Part shown: positions 1-7,418 of the stretch, in pieces
Layout: each line of letters opens with the position of its first letter
How positions within the stretch are numbered: position 1 is the first letter of the stretch
Origin: Brevundimonas subvibrioides
Lineage (GTDB): Bacteria > Pseudomonadota > Alphaproteobacteria > Caulobacterales > Caulobacteraceae
Direction: 5' to 3'
Length of the DNA: 64,000 nucleotides
Assembly: GCF_002280785.1 (NCBI RefSeq)
Contig: NZ_NCEQ01000001.1
Location: 186,001 to 250,000, forward strand
Notes under the pieces: model-generated
Databases searched by the model: none
Seen by the model: only the letters and a program-made list of their open reading frames with translations
What the model was told of the DNA's origin: nothing
Translations under genes and position numbers: made by a program

Positions 1-454
1 CGCCACCCTTGGACGAGGTCACAACCGTCTCGATCGAACCCAGGTCCGACGTCGCTTCGCGCTTGGCCAGGCCACGGGCGCGCAGGTTGATCTCGGCCTT
101 GGTCATCAGGTCGATCTTGCCGTCCCACTTGGAGACTTCGCCGGCGCCGTCGATGCCGGTGATACGCAGGACCGTTTCCATCTGGCGGTGGCCGTTGGTG
201 CGGCGATAGCCCTGACGACGGGTCTTCTTGAAGATCTTGACCTTCTCACCCTTGCGGGTCTCGATCAGGGTCGCGCCGACGAAGGCGCCGTCGATCAACG
301 GTGCGCCCAGGGTCACGCCCTTGTCGCCGCCCAGCATCAGGACGCTGTCGAATTTCAGTTCCTGGCCAGCATCGCCATCGAGCTTCTCGACGACGATCGT
401 GTCGCCCGGTTGAACCCGGTACTGCTTGCCGCCGGTCTTGATCACCGCGTACAT
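1..454 (-). CDS. rplU: 50S ribosomal protein L21 (partial, C-terminus outside window)
   Basis: Reading leftward from the ATG at 454, the protein starts MYAVIKTGGKQYRV, the hallmark N-terminus of L21, and continues through an FVGATLIE-like segment and the KKTRRQGYRRTNGHRQ basic stretch that contacts 23S rRNA. About 151 codons are visible, already beyond the roughly 103 residues of E. coli L21, so this is a form with a long C-terminal extension (ITGIDGAGEVSKWDGK onward). The frame is open to the window edge, so the gene is cut at its 3' end. L21 is a structural protein of the large ribosomal subunit. In most bacteria rpmA (L27) follows, which would lie outside to the left. Confidence 0.95.
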   Translation of the reverse strand, partial: MYAVIKTGGKQYRVQPGDTIVVEKLDGDAGQELKFDSVLMLGGDKGVTLGAPLIDGAFVGATLIETRKGEKVKIFKKTRRQGYRRTNGHRQMETVLRITGIDGAGEVSKWDGKIDLMTKAEINLRARGLAKREATSDLGSIETVVTSSKGG

Positions 455-485
455 GTTGGAGCCTCAGCGTAACGCAAAAAAGGAT

Positions 486-513
486 GCGCCCGCCGGGTAG
501 ACCCCGCGGGCGA
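486..513 (-). promoter_or_regulatory. GC-rich hairpin with U-run in the rplU leader
   Basis: Just upstream of rplU, on its coding strand, GCCCGC pairs with GCGGGC around a GGG/CCC inner stem. Six T residues follow, separated from the stem by six bases. It could be a terminator-like or autoregulatory leader structure, since many ribosomal-protein operons have one. The offset of the T-run makes an efficient intrinsic terminator doubtful. Confidence 0.35.
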
Positions 514-618
514 AGAGCGGCGACATATACGGACCGGCCCCTCGGAGTCAACGTGAAAGGGCGGATCGGGGCACGGAAAATGCCGCTGGTGTTGGGCTTG
601 ACCGTTCCCCCACCACCG

Positions 619-736
619 TGCACCCCGGCGAAGGCCCGGGTCCAGATCACAGACTGGATGTCCGGATCAGGCGTTGAAACCTCGCGTCACCGCCGATGTC
701 CGCCATCTGGACCCCGGCCTTCGCCGGGATGCACGG
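619..736. repeat. Intergenic hairpin repeat, family R1, degenerate copy
   Basis: A left arm (CACCCCGGCGAAGGCCCGGG, from about 621) and an inverted right arm (CCCCGGCCTTCGCCGGGATG, ending near 732) bracket about 60 bp. It is the same architecture as the better conserved copies at 5250, 34186, 41733, 54721, 56999 and 59265, with several substitutions. The right arm reads into the following gene as a spurious TPAFAGM peptide, which is why the gene start is placed downstream of it. Confidence 0.7.
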
Positions 737-758
737 ATATAGAGACGGGACCCTTGCC

Positions 759-2081
759 ATGACCCAGACCATCGACCGCCGGGTCACCGCCGCCCGCCGC
801 ATCGCCTCGCATATCGCAGACCAGTTGCAGGCCGACCTGTCGCTCCAGCTCTGGACCGGCGAGGTCATCCCCCTGGGTCCGAACGCCCGCGACGACATCC
901 GCATCGTCCTGGCCGACCCGTCCGCCGTGCGTCGTCTGGTGCTCAAGCCCGGCCTGATGACCCTGTTCGAGCTCTACGCCACCGGCGATATCCGCATCGA
1001 GGGCGGCTCGCCGCTGGAGGCCGCCGACCGCTGGGATCACGGCCGCGCCGTCCATCTGCCGCGCCGGGTGAACAAGGGCCTGATCGCGCGCGAACTGATT
1101 CCCTTCCTGCTGGCGGGCTCGACCCGCAGCGTCGGCGACGCCGCCTACGACCCGACCGGCGAAGCCGGTCAGCGCCAGACCAAGTCGGCGCGCAGGGACA
1201 AGGACTTCATCTCCTTCCATTATGATGTCGGCAACGACTTCTACGGCCTCTTCCTGGATCCGGAGATGGTCTATTCCAGCGCCTGTTATGCCGACGCGGA
1301 CCAGTCGCTGGAGGAGGCCCAGACCCGCAAGCTGGACCTCATCTGCCGCAAGCTGCGCCTCAAGCCGGGCCAGACACTGCTCGATGTCGGCTGCGGCTGG
1401 GGCGGCCTGTCTTGCTGGGCCGCGCAGCACTATGGAGTCACCGTCCACGGCGTGACCCTGTCGGAAGAACAGCTCGCCTTCGCCAACGCCAAGATCGCCC
1501 GCCTCGGCCTGCAGGACAGAATCACGCTCGAACTCAAGGACTACCGCGACCTGGAGATGACCGAACAGTTCGACGCCGTCTCCCAGGTCGAGATGTTCGA
1601 ACACGTCGGCTTCGCCAACCACGACCGCCACTTCCTGGAGATGCGCCGCCTGCTGAAGCCCGGCGGCCTCTATTTCCACCAGGCCTCGGTGCGTCGTGGA
1701 GGCCGCGACGCCGGCAACATCACGCCCCAGACCAATGCGACCCGCACCATCGGCCGTTTCATCTTCCCGGGCGGAGAGCTGGACACCATCGGCATGACGG
1801 TCACCAACCTCGGCCGGCTCGGTTTCGAGGTTCTGGACGTCGAGGATCTGCGTGAACATTTCCAGGCCACCACGGCCGAATGGTCCCGCCGCCTGATGGC
1901 GCGCCGCGACGAGGCCGTCGCCATGGTCGGGGAGGAACGCACCCGCCTCTGGCTCATTTTCTTCGCCATGTGCGCCAAGGGCTTCGAGCGCGGCTCGATC
2001 CTCGTCTACCAGACGGTCGCCCAGCGCCGCCGCGCGGGCCCGAGCGGCTTGCCGCTGGATCGGGGCAGTCTTTATCGGTGA
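759..2081 (+). CDS. cfa: Cyclopropane-fatty-acyl-phospholipid synthase family SAM methyltransferase
   Basis: The 440-residue protein has the Cfa layout: an N-terminal lipid-binding half followed by a class I methyltransferase domain. SAM-binding motif I is LLDVGCGWGGL, followed by GVTLSEEQ and by the QVEMFEHVG and FHQASVRR segments typical of mycolic acid/CFA synthases. The family transfers a methylene from SAM to double bonds of membrane phospholipid acyl chains. The start is ATG 759. The open frame extends further upstream, but that part encodes a TPAFAGM-type peptide from an R1 repeat. It stands alone, transcribed away from rplU. CFA synthase is the simplest reading, but related family members act on other lipids, so the substrate is inferred. 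Confidence 0.85.
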   Translation: MTQTIDRRVTAARRIASHIADQLQADLSLQLWTGEVIPLGPNARDDIRIVLADPSAVRRLVLKPGLMTLFELYATGDIRIEGGSPLEAADRWDHGRAVHLPRRVNKGLIARELIPFLLAGSTRSVGDAAYDPTGEAGQRQTKSARRDKDFISFHYDVGNDFYGLFLDPEMVYSSACYADADQSLEEAQTRKLDLICRKLRLKPGQTLLDVGCGWGGLSCWAAQHYGVTVHGVTLSEEQLAFANAKIARLGLQDRITLELKDYRDLEMTEQFDAVSQVEMFEHVGFANHDRHFLEMRRLLKPGGLYFHQASVRRGGRDAGNITPQTNATRTIGRFIFPGGELDTIGMTVTNLGRLGFEVLDVEDLREHFQATTAEWSRRLMARRDEAVAMVGEERTRLWLIFFAMCAKGFERGSILVYQTVAQRRRAGPSGLPLDRGSLYR

Positions 2082-2089
2082 GGTCGGAC

Positions 2090-2274
2090 GTCTCCTCCCT
2101 GTCGCGCAGCGATGGGGAGGTGGCAGCGAGCTCTTCGCGAGCTGACGGAGGGGGCGACACCGTCTTGCCGCGTGATCGCCGTGCGCCCTCACCCGACAGA
2201 TAACGTCGCCCCCTCCATCACGGCGCGAAACCGCGCCACCTCCCCATTCGCCAAGCGGCGAACAGGGAGGAGAC
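2090..2274. repeat. Intergenic palindromic repeat, family R3
   Basis: A roughly 185-bp imperfect palindrome. The left arm GTCTCCTCCCTGTCGCGCAG, then GGGGAGGTGGC, is mirrored by GCGCCACCTCCCC and CAGGGAGGAGAC at the right end. Other copies lie at 21193, 48745 and 50447. It fills the gap after the cfa-like gene and has no credible coding capacity. Confidence 0.75.
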
Positions 2275-2289
2275 GATTCTCCCTCGACC

Positions 2290-2302
2290 GTTATAAAGTA
2301 AC
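2290..2302 (+). promoter_or_regulatory. Candidate Zur-type operator before the zinc cluster
   Basis: GTTA-TAAAG-TAAC, an AT-rich palindrome in a GC-rich background, ends 17 bases before the first ATG of the metal cluster and is followed by ACGCTATATC. It resembles the GTTAT-N3-ATAAC core of proteobacterial Zur boxes. The assignment is inferred from the motif and from the zinc-related genes downstream. It could equally be an AT-rich core promoter. Confidence 0.4.
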
Positions 2303-2319
2303 ACGCTATATCGGAGTCA

Positions 2320-2979
2320 ATGTCGCCCCCCGCCTTTGAACAGCCGGTCCTCCTTTCCCTCGTCGCCGGCGGGTTCGCCGCGGCCTTCCTGCACGCGGCC
2401 CTGCCGACACACTGGCTGCCGTTCGTGCTCGTCGGCCGCGCCCAGCGCTGGAGCCTGACGAAGAACCTGCTGGCCGTCAGCGCCGCCGGCCTGGCCCACA
2501 TCGCCAGCACCGCAGTCGTCGGCAGCCTGATCGTCGCCGCCGGCCTGGCGCTGGACGGACTGGTGGCGGGATTTCTGCCCCATCTGTCGGCGGTCCTGCT
2601 CTTCGCCTTCGGCGGCTTTTATCTGATCAAGTCGGCGATCCGGCGGCCGGTGATGGCCGGCGGCCCCGCCCTCGACCTCGCCGAGCCCACGGTGTCGCAC
2701 GCCGCCGCCTTCTGGGGCCTGGTCGCCGTCATGGCCCTGTCGCCCGGCGAGGTGCTGCTGCCCATCTATATGTCGTCCGCCCAGGAAGGCGTCGGAGCCC
2801 TGGCGCTGCTGACCCTCGCCTTCGCGCTCGGCACCATCCTGGGCATGGCGACGTTCACGACCCTGGCCCGCGCCGGCGCCTCGGTGCTCAGGCTGGAACG
2901 GTGGGCGCGCTACGAAGGCGCCATCCTCGGCCTCGCCCTGATCGCGATCGGGTTGGTCATCGTGACGCACCAGCACTAG
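2320..2979 (+). CDS. NicO/UreH-like polytopic membrane protein, probable metal transport
   Basis: A 219-residue, almost entirely hydrophobic protein with about six membrane segments. An early His motif (FLHAALPTHWLPF) lies in helix 1, and a second helical block carries MALSPGEVLLPIY. Paired HxxxxxH and SPGE motifs within helices recall the nickel/cobalt efflux (NicO) and HupE/UreJ families, but I cannot place it firmly. It is first of three genes, 9 bp ahead of a CDF zinc exporter and followed by a COG0523 GTPase, so a role in zinc or other divalent metal movement is inferred. A possible Zur site precedes it. Confidence 0.6.
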   Translation: MSPPAFEQPVLLSLVAGGFAAAFLHAALPTHWLPFVLVGRAQRWSLTKNLLAVSAAGLAHIASTAVVGSLIVAAGLALDGLVAGFLPHLSAVLLFAFGGFYLIKSAIRRPVMAGGPALDLAEPTVSHAAAFWGLVAVMALSPGEVLLPIYMSSAQEGVGALALLTLAFALGTILGMATFTTLARAGASVLRLERWARYEGAILGLALIAIGLVIVTHQH

Positions 2980-2988
2980 GCTGGAGCC

Positions 2989-3954
2989 ATGACCGCACAC
3001 GATCACGCCCACGACGATCATGACCATGCCGGTCATGACCACGCCCACGGTCATTCGCATGGCGCAGGCGGCCACGCGGGGCACGTCCACGGCCCGGTCG
3101 ACACCGGCGACTGGCGCTACCTCGTCGGGCTGATCGTCAACCTCGCCTTCGTCGCCTGCGAGTTCGGGGCCGGCGTCTATTCGGGCTCGACCGCCCTGCT
3201 CGCCGACGCGGGTCACAACCTGTCCGACGTCCTCGGTCTCGCCATGGCCGGCGGCGCCGCCGTCCTCGCCCGTCGTGCGGCGGGCAAACAGCTGACCTAC
3301 GGCTTCGGCAAGGCGACCATCCTCGCCGCCCTGGCCAATGCGCTCCTGCTCATCTTCGCCTGTGGAGCCATCGCCTTCGAAGCGGTCCAGCGCCTGACCG
3401 ATCCCGCCCCGGTCCAGTCGGGCATCATCATGATCGTCGCCGGCATCGGCTTCGTCATCAATCTGGGCACCGCCCTGATGTTCATGCGCGACCAGCATTC
3501 GGATCTGAACGCCCGGGGCGCCTACCTGCACATGATGGCTGATGCAGGCGTCTCCATCGGGGTCGTCATCTCCGGCGCGATCATCATGTTCAGCGGCTGG
3601 TGGATCCTCGATCCGATCGTCTCGATCGCCATCGTCGCTGTGATCCTTTGGGGCACCTGGGGCCTGCTGAAGGATTCTGTCGGCCTCGCCATGGACGCCG
3701 CCCCCCGCTCGGTCGATGTCGCGGCGGTGCGCGAGGCTCTCGCCGCCCTGCCCGGCGTCTCGGCCGTCCACGACCTGCACGTCTGGAACATGTCGACGAC
3801 GTCGACGGCCCTGACCGCCCACCTCGTCCACGACCGCGGCGACCCCCGCGCCCTGCTGATCGAGGCCCAGACCCTGGCGAAGGCCCGTTTCAAGATCGCC
3901 CACACGACGCTCCAGCTCGAAACGGATGTCATGCCGGACTGTCCGACCTGTTAA
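2989..3954 (+). CDS. Cation diffusion facilitator (CzcD/ZitB-like zinc exporter)
   Basis: The 321-residue protein opens with a His/Asp-rich tail (about 35 residues dominated by HDHAHDDHDH repeats) expected to bind zinc in the cytoplasm. Six membrane helices follow, with the CDF metal-site signatures ALLADAGHNLSDV in helix 2 and HMMADAGVSIGV in helix 5. A short C-terminal dimerisation domain ends the protein (VHDLHVWNMS). HxxxD plus HxxxD ligands indicate Zn preference. CDF proteins are inner-membrane proton/metal antiporters that expel excess zinc. It follows the NicO-like gene by 9 bp and precedes the COG0523 GTPase, separated only by an R2 repeat. Confidence 0.92.
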   Translation: MTAHDHAHDDHDHAGHDHAHGHSHGAGGHAGHVHGPVDTGDWRYLVGLIVNLAFVACEFGAGVYSGSTALLADAGHNLSDVLGLAMAGGAAVLARRAAGKQLTYGFGKATILAALANALLLIFACGAIAFEAVQRLTDPAPVQSGIIMIVAGIGFVINLGTALMFMRDQHSDLNARGAYLHMMADAGVSIGVVISGAIIMFSGWWILDPIVSIAIVAVILWGTWGLLKDSVGLAMDAAPRSVDVAAVREALAALPGVSAVHDLHVWNMSTTSTALTAHLVHDRGDPRALLIEAQTLAKARFKIAHTTLQLETDVMPDCPTC

Positions 3955-3957
3955 CTT

Positions 3958-4124
3958 CCCTCTCCCGGTGGGAGAGGGCTTGAGCCGCCCGAGAGCCGTC
4001 AGGCGATCGGTCTTGCGCGAAAGGGTGAGGGTTGTATGCGAACCGGTGAGGCGCGACCCTCACCCTTTCGGCTGGCGCATCGCTTCGCTCTGCGAGCCTC
4101 AAGCCCTCTCCCACCGGGAGAGGG
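3958..4124. repeat. Intergenic palindromic repeat, family R2
   Basis: Outer arms CCCTCTCCCGGTGGGAGAGG (itself a hairpin, continuing GCTTGAG) and the exact inverse ending in CCACCGGGAGAGGG enclose inner arms CGAAAGGGTGAGGGT and ACCCTCACCCTTTCG. The whole 167 bp can fold as one long cruciform. A second copy lies at 19832-20012. It begins 3 bp after the CDF stop codon. Confidence 0.8.
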
Positions 4125-4161
4125 ACTTCCATTCCCGCACCCCAGCCGCCATTTACCGCCC

Positions 4162-5238
4162 ATGACCGACACCCGTATCCCCGTCACCGTGCTCACCGGC
4201 TATCTCGGCGCGGGCAAGACCACCCTGCTCAACCGCATCCTGACCGAGGACCACGGCAAGCGTTACGCCGTCATCGTCAACGAGTTCGGCGAGATCGGCA
4301 TCGACAACGACCTGGTCGTCGGGGCCGATGAAGATGTGTTCGAGATGAATAACGGCTGCGTCTGCTGCACGGTGCGCGGCGACCTGATCCGTGTCGTCGC
4401 CGGCCTGATGAAGCGCCAGAAGCCCGGCGCCCCTGCCTTCGACGCCATCATCGTCGAGACGACCGGCCTCGCCGACCCCGGCCCGGTGGCCCAGACCTTC
4501 TTCGTCGACGAGGACGTCAAGGCCAAGACCACGCTCGACAGCGTCACCGCCCTGGTCGACGCCAAACATGTCATGGCCCGGCTGGACGACTCGAAGGAGG
4601 CCCGCGAACAGGTCGCCTTCGCCGACCGAATCATCCTCAACAAGACCGATCTGGCGACCGAGGCCGAACTGGTCGCCGTCGAACAGCGGCTGCGCAAGCT
4701 GAACCCGCTGGCGCCCATCATCCGCGCCGAACGCGCTGACGTACCGCTGGACCAGGTCCTGGGCCTTCACGGCTTCGACCTCGAGCGGATCCTCGACATC
4801 CATCCCGAGTTCGCCAACTCAGTGTCCGGCCCGGCCCACGGCGAGGCCGGCCACGTCCATGACGAGCACTGCGGCCACGATCATCATGACCACGGGCATG
4901 ACCACGACCACGACCCTGGGCCGCGCGGCCACGACCACGGCGACGACATCAAGGGAATCTCCCTCAGCCTCGACCGACCCATGAACGGCGTCCGCTTCAC
5001 CGCCTGGCTGGACAAGCTGCTGGGCGAGAAGGGTCAGGACATTCTGCGCGCCAAGGGCATCATCAATGTCGAGGGCGAGGACAAACGTCTGGTCTTCCAG
5101 GCCGTCCACATGATCCTCGAGGGCGACCTCCAGCGCGAGTGGAAGCCCACGGAACGCCGCTGGTCCCGCGCCGTCTTCATCGGCCGCGACCTCGACGAGG
5201 CCGCGATCCGGGCCGGGTTCGAGGATTGCGCGGCCTAA
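4162..5238 (+). CDS. CobW/COG0523 G3E-family GTPase (zinc metallochaperone type)
   Basis: The 358-residue protein has the P-loop GYLGAGKTT near residue 15, the metal-binding GCVCC motif typical of the COG0523 family ([13 protein letters not shown]), ETTGLADP, and the NKTD guanine motif. A His-rich linker at about residues 230-260 ([13 protein letters not shown]) is followed by the CobW C-terminal domain ([12 protein letters not shown]). Members such as ZigA and ZNG1 deliver zinc to client enzymes under zinc limitation. The start is ATG 4162. Upstream in-frame sequence is translated R2 repeat and is excluded. Clustering with a CDF exporter supports zinc rather than cobalamin metabolism. Confidence 0.9.
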   Translation: MTDTRIPVTVLTGYLGAGKTTLLNRILTEDHGKRYAVIVNEFGEIGIDNDLVVGADEDVFEMNNGCVCCTVRGDLIRVVAGLMKRQKPGAPAFDAIIVETTGLADPGPVAQTFFVDEDVKAKTTLDSVTALVDAKHVMARLDDSKEAREQVAFADRIILNKTDLATEAELVAVEQRLRKLNPLAPIIRAERADVPLDQVLGLHGFDLERILDIHPEFANSVSGPAHGEAGHVHDEHCGHDHHDHGHDHDHDPGPRGHDHGDDIKGISLSLDRPMNGVRFTAWLDKLLGEKGQDILRAKGIINVEGEDKRLVFQAVHMILEGDLQREWKPTERRWSRAVFIGRDLDEAAIRAGFEDCAA

Positions 5239-5249
5239 CCCAAATCCTT

Positions 5250-5393
5250 GCATCCCCGCGACCCGAAGGGCGGCGCGTAGCAGCCAATGCGGGACCCGGT
5301 GCTTTTGTGAGGCACGGTGCGCGGGATCGATTTCAACGCGGACTCGGTGATACCGGTCGCCCACAGAACTGGGTCCCCGCCTTCGCGGGGATG
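5250..5393. repeat. Intergenic hairpin repeat, family R1, inverted copy
   Basis: The right arm ACTGGGTCCCCGCCTTCGCG (5368 onward) is perfect, while the left arm (GCATCCCCGCGACCCGAAGG) is degenerate. The core GGCACGGTGCGCGGGAT...CGCCCACAGA is the reverse complement of the core in the copy at 54721, so this copy is inserted in the opposite orientation. Confidence 0.85.
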
Positions 5394-5409
5394 ATCGGAA
5401 GACAGATTG

Positions 5410-6375
5410 ATGCCCACCTTCACCTTCGACGCCCAGGTCACCTCGGCCCATTTCGACTCCTCCGGCGCGGTCTTCGCCCTGGGCGACGGCTCCGTGCGGT
5501 TCGAGGACCGGACCTTCGACGCGGTCCATGACGGCGCGATCCTGTGCGCCGTGGTCCATCCGTCCGGCGACGGCCTGGTCACCGGCGGCGACGACGGCCG
5601 GGTGATCTGGAGCCGCAAGGGCGAGGCGGGCGTGCTCGCCACCGCCAAGGGTCAGTGGATCGATTCCATCGACGCCTCCGCCGAAACGAAGCTGATCGCC
5701 TTCTCCGCCGGCAAGACCCTGTCCGTCATCGACGCGACCGACGCCGGCTTCCGCCGCGACTTCCAGCATGAGCGAACCGTCTCCGGCGTCGCCTTCGATC
5801 CCAAGGGCCGGCGGATCGCTGCGTCCACCTACGGCGGCGCCTGGCTGTGGTACGCCCGGATCGCCGAACAGAAGCCGACGAAGCTGGCCTGGGCCGGGTC
5901 ACATACCGGCGTCGCCTTCTCGCCCGACGGCGCCTTTGTCGTCACCATGATGCAGGACGCCCAGTTGCACGGCTGGCGACTGAAGGACGCCAAGAACATG
6001 CGGATGGGCGGCTATCCGTCCAAGGTCCGCTCCGTCGCCTTCATGGCGAAAGGCCGACTGCTCGCGACCTCGGGAGCCCAGGGCGCGGTGCTCTGGCCCT
6101 TCGACAGTTCCAACGGCCCCATGGGTCGCGAGGCGTCCGAGATCGGCTTCGACGACACCACCCTGGTCAACCTCGTCGCGTCGGCCAACCCGCACAGCCG
6201 CCTCGCCGCAGGCCTGGCCGACGGCCGCGTCTGGGTCGCCGATCCGGCGGGCCAGGGCCTCAACTTCATCAAGGCCGACAAGGGCGCGCCCATCATCGCC
6301 CTGGCCATGAGCCCCGACGCGACCCGTGTCGCCTGGGCCGACGAGGACGGACAGGCCGGCGTCGCCGATCTCTGA
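5410..6375 (+). CDS. WD40 repeat protein
   Basis: The 321-residue protein is built from repeated beta-blade units, for example CAVVHPSGDGLVTGGDDGRVIWS, SGVAFDPKGRRIAASTYGGAWLW, GVAFSPDGAFVVTMMQDAQLHGW and IALAMSPDATRVAWADEDGQAGV. This pattern of a seven-bladed propeller usually provides a protein-interaction surface. No signal peptide is evident, so it is probably cytoplasmic. ATG 5410 is preferred to the TTG one codon earlier. It lies between the COG0523 gene and mtgA, and nothing here shows its partner. Confidence 0.85.
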   Translation: MPTFTFDAQVTSAHFDSSGAVFALGDGSVRFEDRTFDAVHDGAILCAVVHPSGDGLVTGGDDGRVIWSRKGEAGVLATAKGQWIDSIDASAETKLIAFSAGKTLSVIDATDAGFRRDFQHERTVSGVAFDPKGRRIAASTYGGAWLWYARIAEQKPTKLAWAGSHTGVAFSPDGAFVVTMMQDAQLHGWRLKDAKNMRMGGYPSKVRSVAFMAKGRLLATSGAQGAVLWPFDSSNGPMGREASEIGFDDTTLVNLVASANPHSRLAAGLADGRVWVADPAGQGLNFIKADKGAPIIALAMSPDATRVAWADEDGQAGVADL

Positions 6376-6429
6376 GCCTCGACACCCTGCGTCGACACAC
6401 CCTATCGTCCGCGCGAACGGGGGTTCCTG

Positions 6430-6555
6430 ATGAAGGGTCGGACGGGAGGCGAGACGCCGCGAATGGCCTTCGGCTGCATGGCCGTCGGCATCCTGGTTCT
6501 GGTCGTGGTCGGCGCCTTCGCGGTGATCTTCCTGTGGGACGTGAACGTAAAATAG
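6430..6555 (+). CDS. Small single-span membrane protein (41 aa), hypothetical
   Basis: The frame MKGRTGGETPRMAFGCMAVG continues into ILVLVVVGAFAVIFLW and ends DVNVK. It has a short basic cytoplasmic tail, one clear membrane helix of about 22 residues and a short polar C-terminus. A G-run (CGGGGG) lies a few bases before the ATG. It sits in the 245-bp space between the WD40 gene and mtgA, in the same direction, and could be co-transcribed. I do not recognise the family. Support rests on the clean hydrophobic profile and the placement. Confidence 0.5.
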   Translation: MKGRTGGETPRMAFGCMAVGILVLVVVGAFAVIFLWDVNVK

Positions 6556-6620
6556 GCTGGCCCCGGCGTCGCCCTTGCATGGCCACGCTTCCCGGCCAAA
6601 ACTCCGCCCCGGGAGGGATC

Positions 6621-7316
6621 ATGACTGACGAACAGCCGCGGCGGCGCAAGCGCCGTCCGATCCTGACCGTCCTGCTGGTCCTGGCCGCCCTGCCGATCGG
6701 CGGGGTGTTGATCCACACCGTGGCGCCCCCGCCCATGACCCTTCTGATGGCGCGCGAGTTCGTGGCCGGTCACGGGCTCGACTATCGCTGGCGTTCGCTG
6801 GACCAGATCTCGCCCAACCTCGTCGCCTCGGCCATCGCCGCAGAGGACGCCCGCTTCTGCAGCCACGGCGGCTTCGATATGCAAGCTATCGAAAGAGCGC
6901 TGAAGACCAACGAGAACGGCCGCAAGGTCCGCGGCGGCTCCACCATCTCGCAGCAGACCGCCAAGAACGTCTTCCTCTGGCCCGGTCGCGACTGGGTCCG
7001 CAAAGGGTTCGAGGCCGGCTACACCGTCCTGATCGAGACCCTCTGGTCCAAGCGCCGCATCATGGAAGTCTATCTGAACGTCGCCGAGATGGGGCCGGGC
7101 GTCTATGGCGCGGAGGCCGCCGCCCGGCACTGGTTCGGCAAGTCCGCAGCCGACCTGACCCCGCGCGAGGCCGCCCGCATCGCCGCCATCCTGCCCAGTC
7201 CGCGCCGTTACAGCGCCGATTCGCCCGGCCCCTATGTCCGCCGCCGCGCCGCCAGCGTCCAGGCCAACGCCCGCGTCGTGCGCAACGAGGGGCTGGCGTC
7301 CTGCGTGCTGGACTGA
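6621..7316 (+). CDS. mtgA: Monofunctional biosynthetic peptidoglycan transglycosylase
   Basis: The 231-residue protein has a basic N-terminus, one signal-anchor helix (ILTVLLVLAALPIGGVLI) and a GT51 domain. The catalytic Glu is in AAEDARFCSHGGFD, and further motifs are RGGSTISQQTAKNVFLW, KRRIMEVYLNVAEMGPGVYGAEAAA, and the region ending TPREAARIAAILPSPRRY. It polymerises lipid II into glycan strands on the periplasmic face of the inner membrane and lacks the transpeptidase domain of class A PBPs. ATG 6621 is chosen because GGGAGGG lies six bases upstream. Confidence 0.93.
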   Translation: MTDEQPRRRKRRPILTVLLVLAALPIGGVLIHTVAPPPMTLLMAREFVAGHGLDYRWRSLDQISPNLVASAIAAEDARFCSHGGFDMQAIERALKTNENGRKVRGGSTISQQTAKNVFLWPGRDWVRKGFEAGYTVLIETLWSKRRIMEVYLNVAEMGPGVYGAEAAARHWFGKSAADLTPREAARIAAILPSPRRYSADSPGPYVRRRAASVQANARVVRNEGLASCVLD

Positions 7317-7418
7317 TCGTCCGTTAACCGTCCGCCTTGGCCGAAACCTTAACCGTCGTGCGCTAGACGAGGTCGATTGCGGTCCTCCGTCCGGGGCCGC
7401 CGCGCACACGGGTGGGCC

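Noticed and set aside
687-2510. A 607-codon open frame antisense to the Cfa-like gene
   Set aside because: It is a GC-bias shadow: no family motifs, low-complexity composition, and it crosses a repeat and the next gene start. The sense strand has clear methyltransferase motifs.
7317-7418. Possible CtrA site before the TadG-like gene
   Set aside because: TTAACCGTC occurs twice, but the spacing is more than 20 bp, unlike the 7-bp spacing of a full TTAA-N7-TTAA site.
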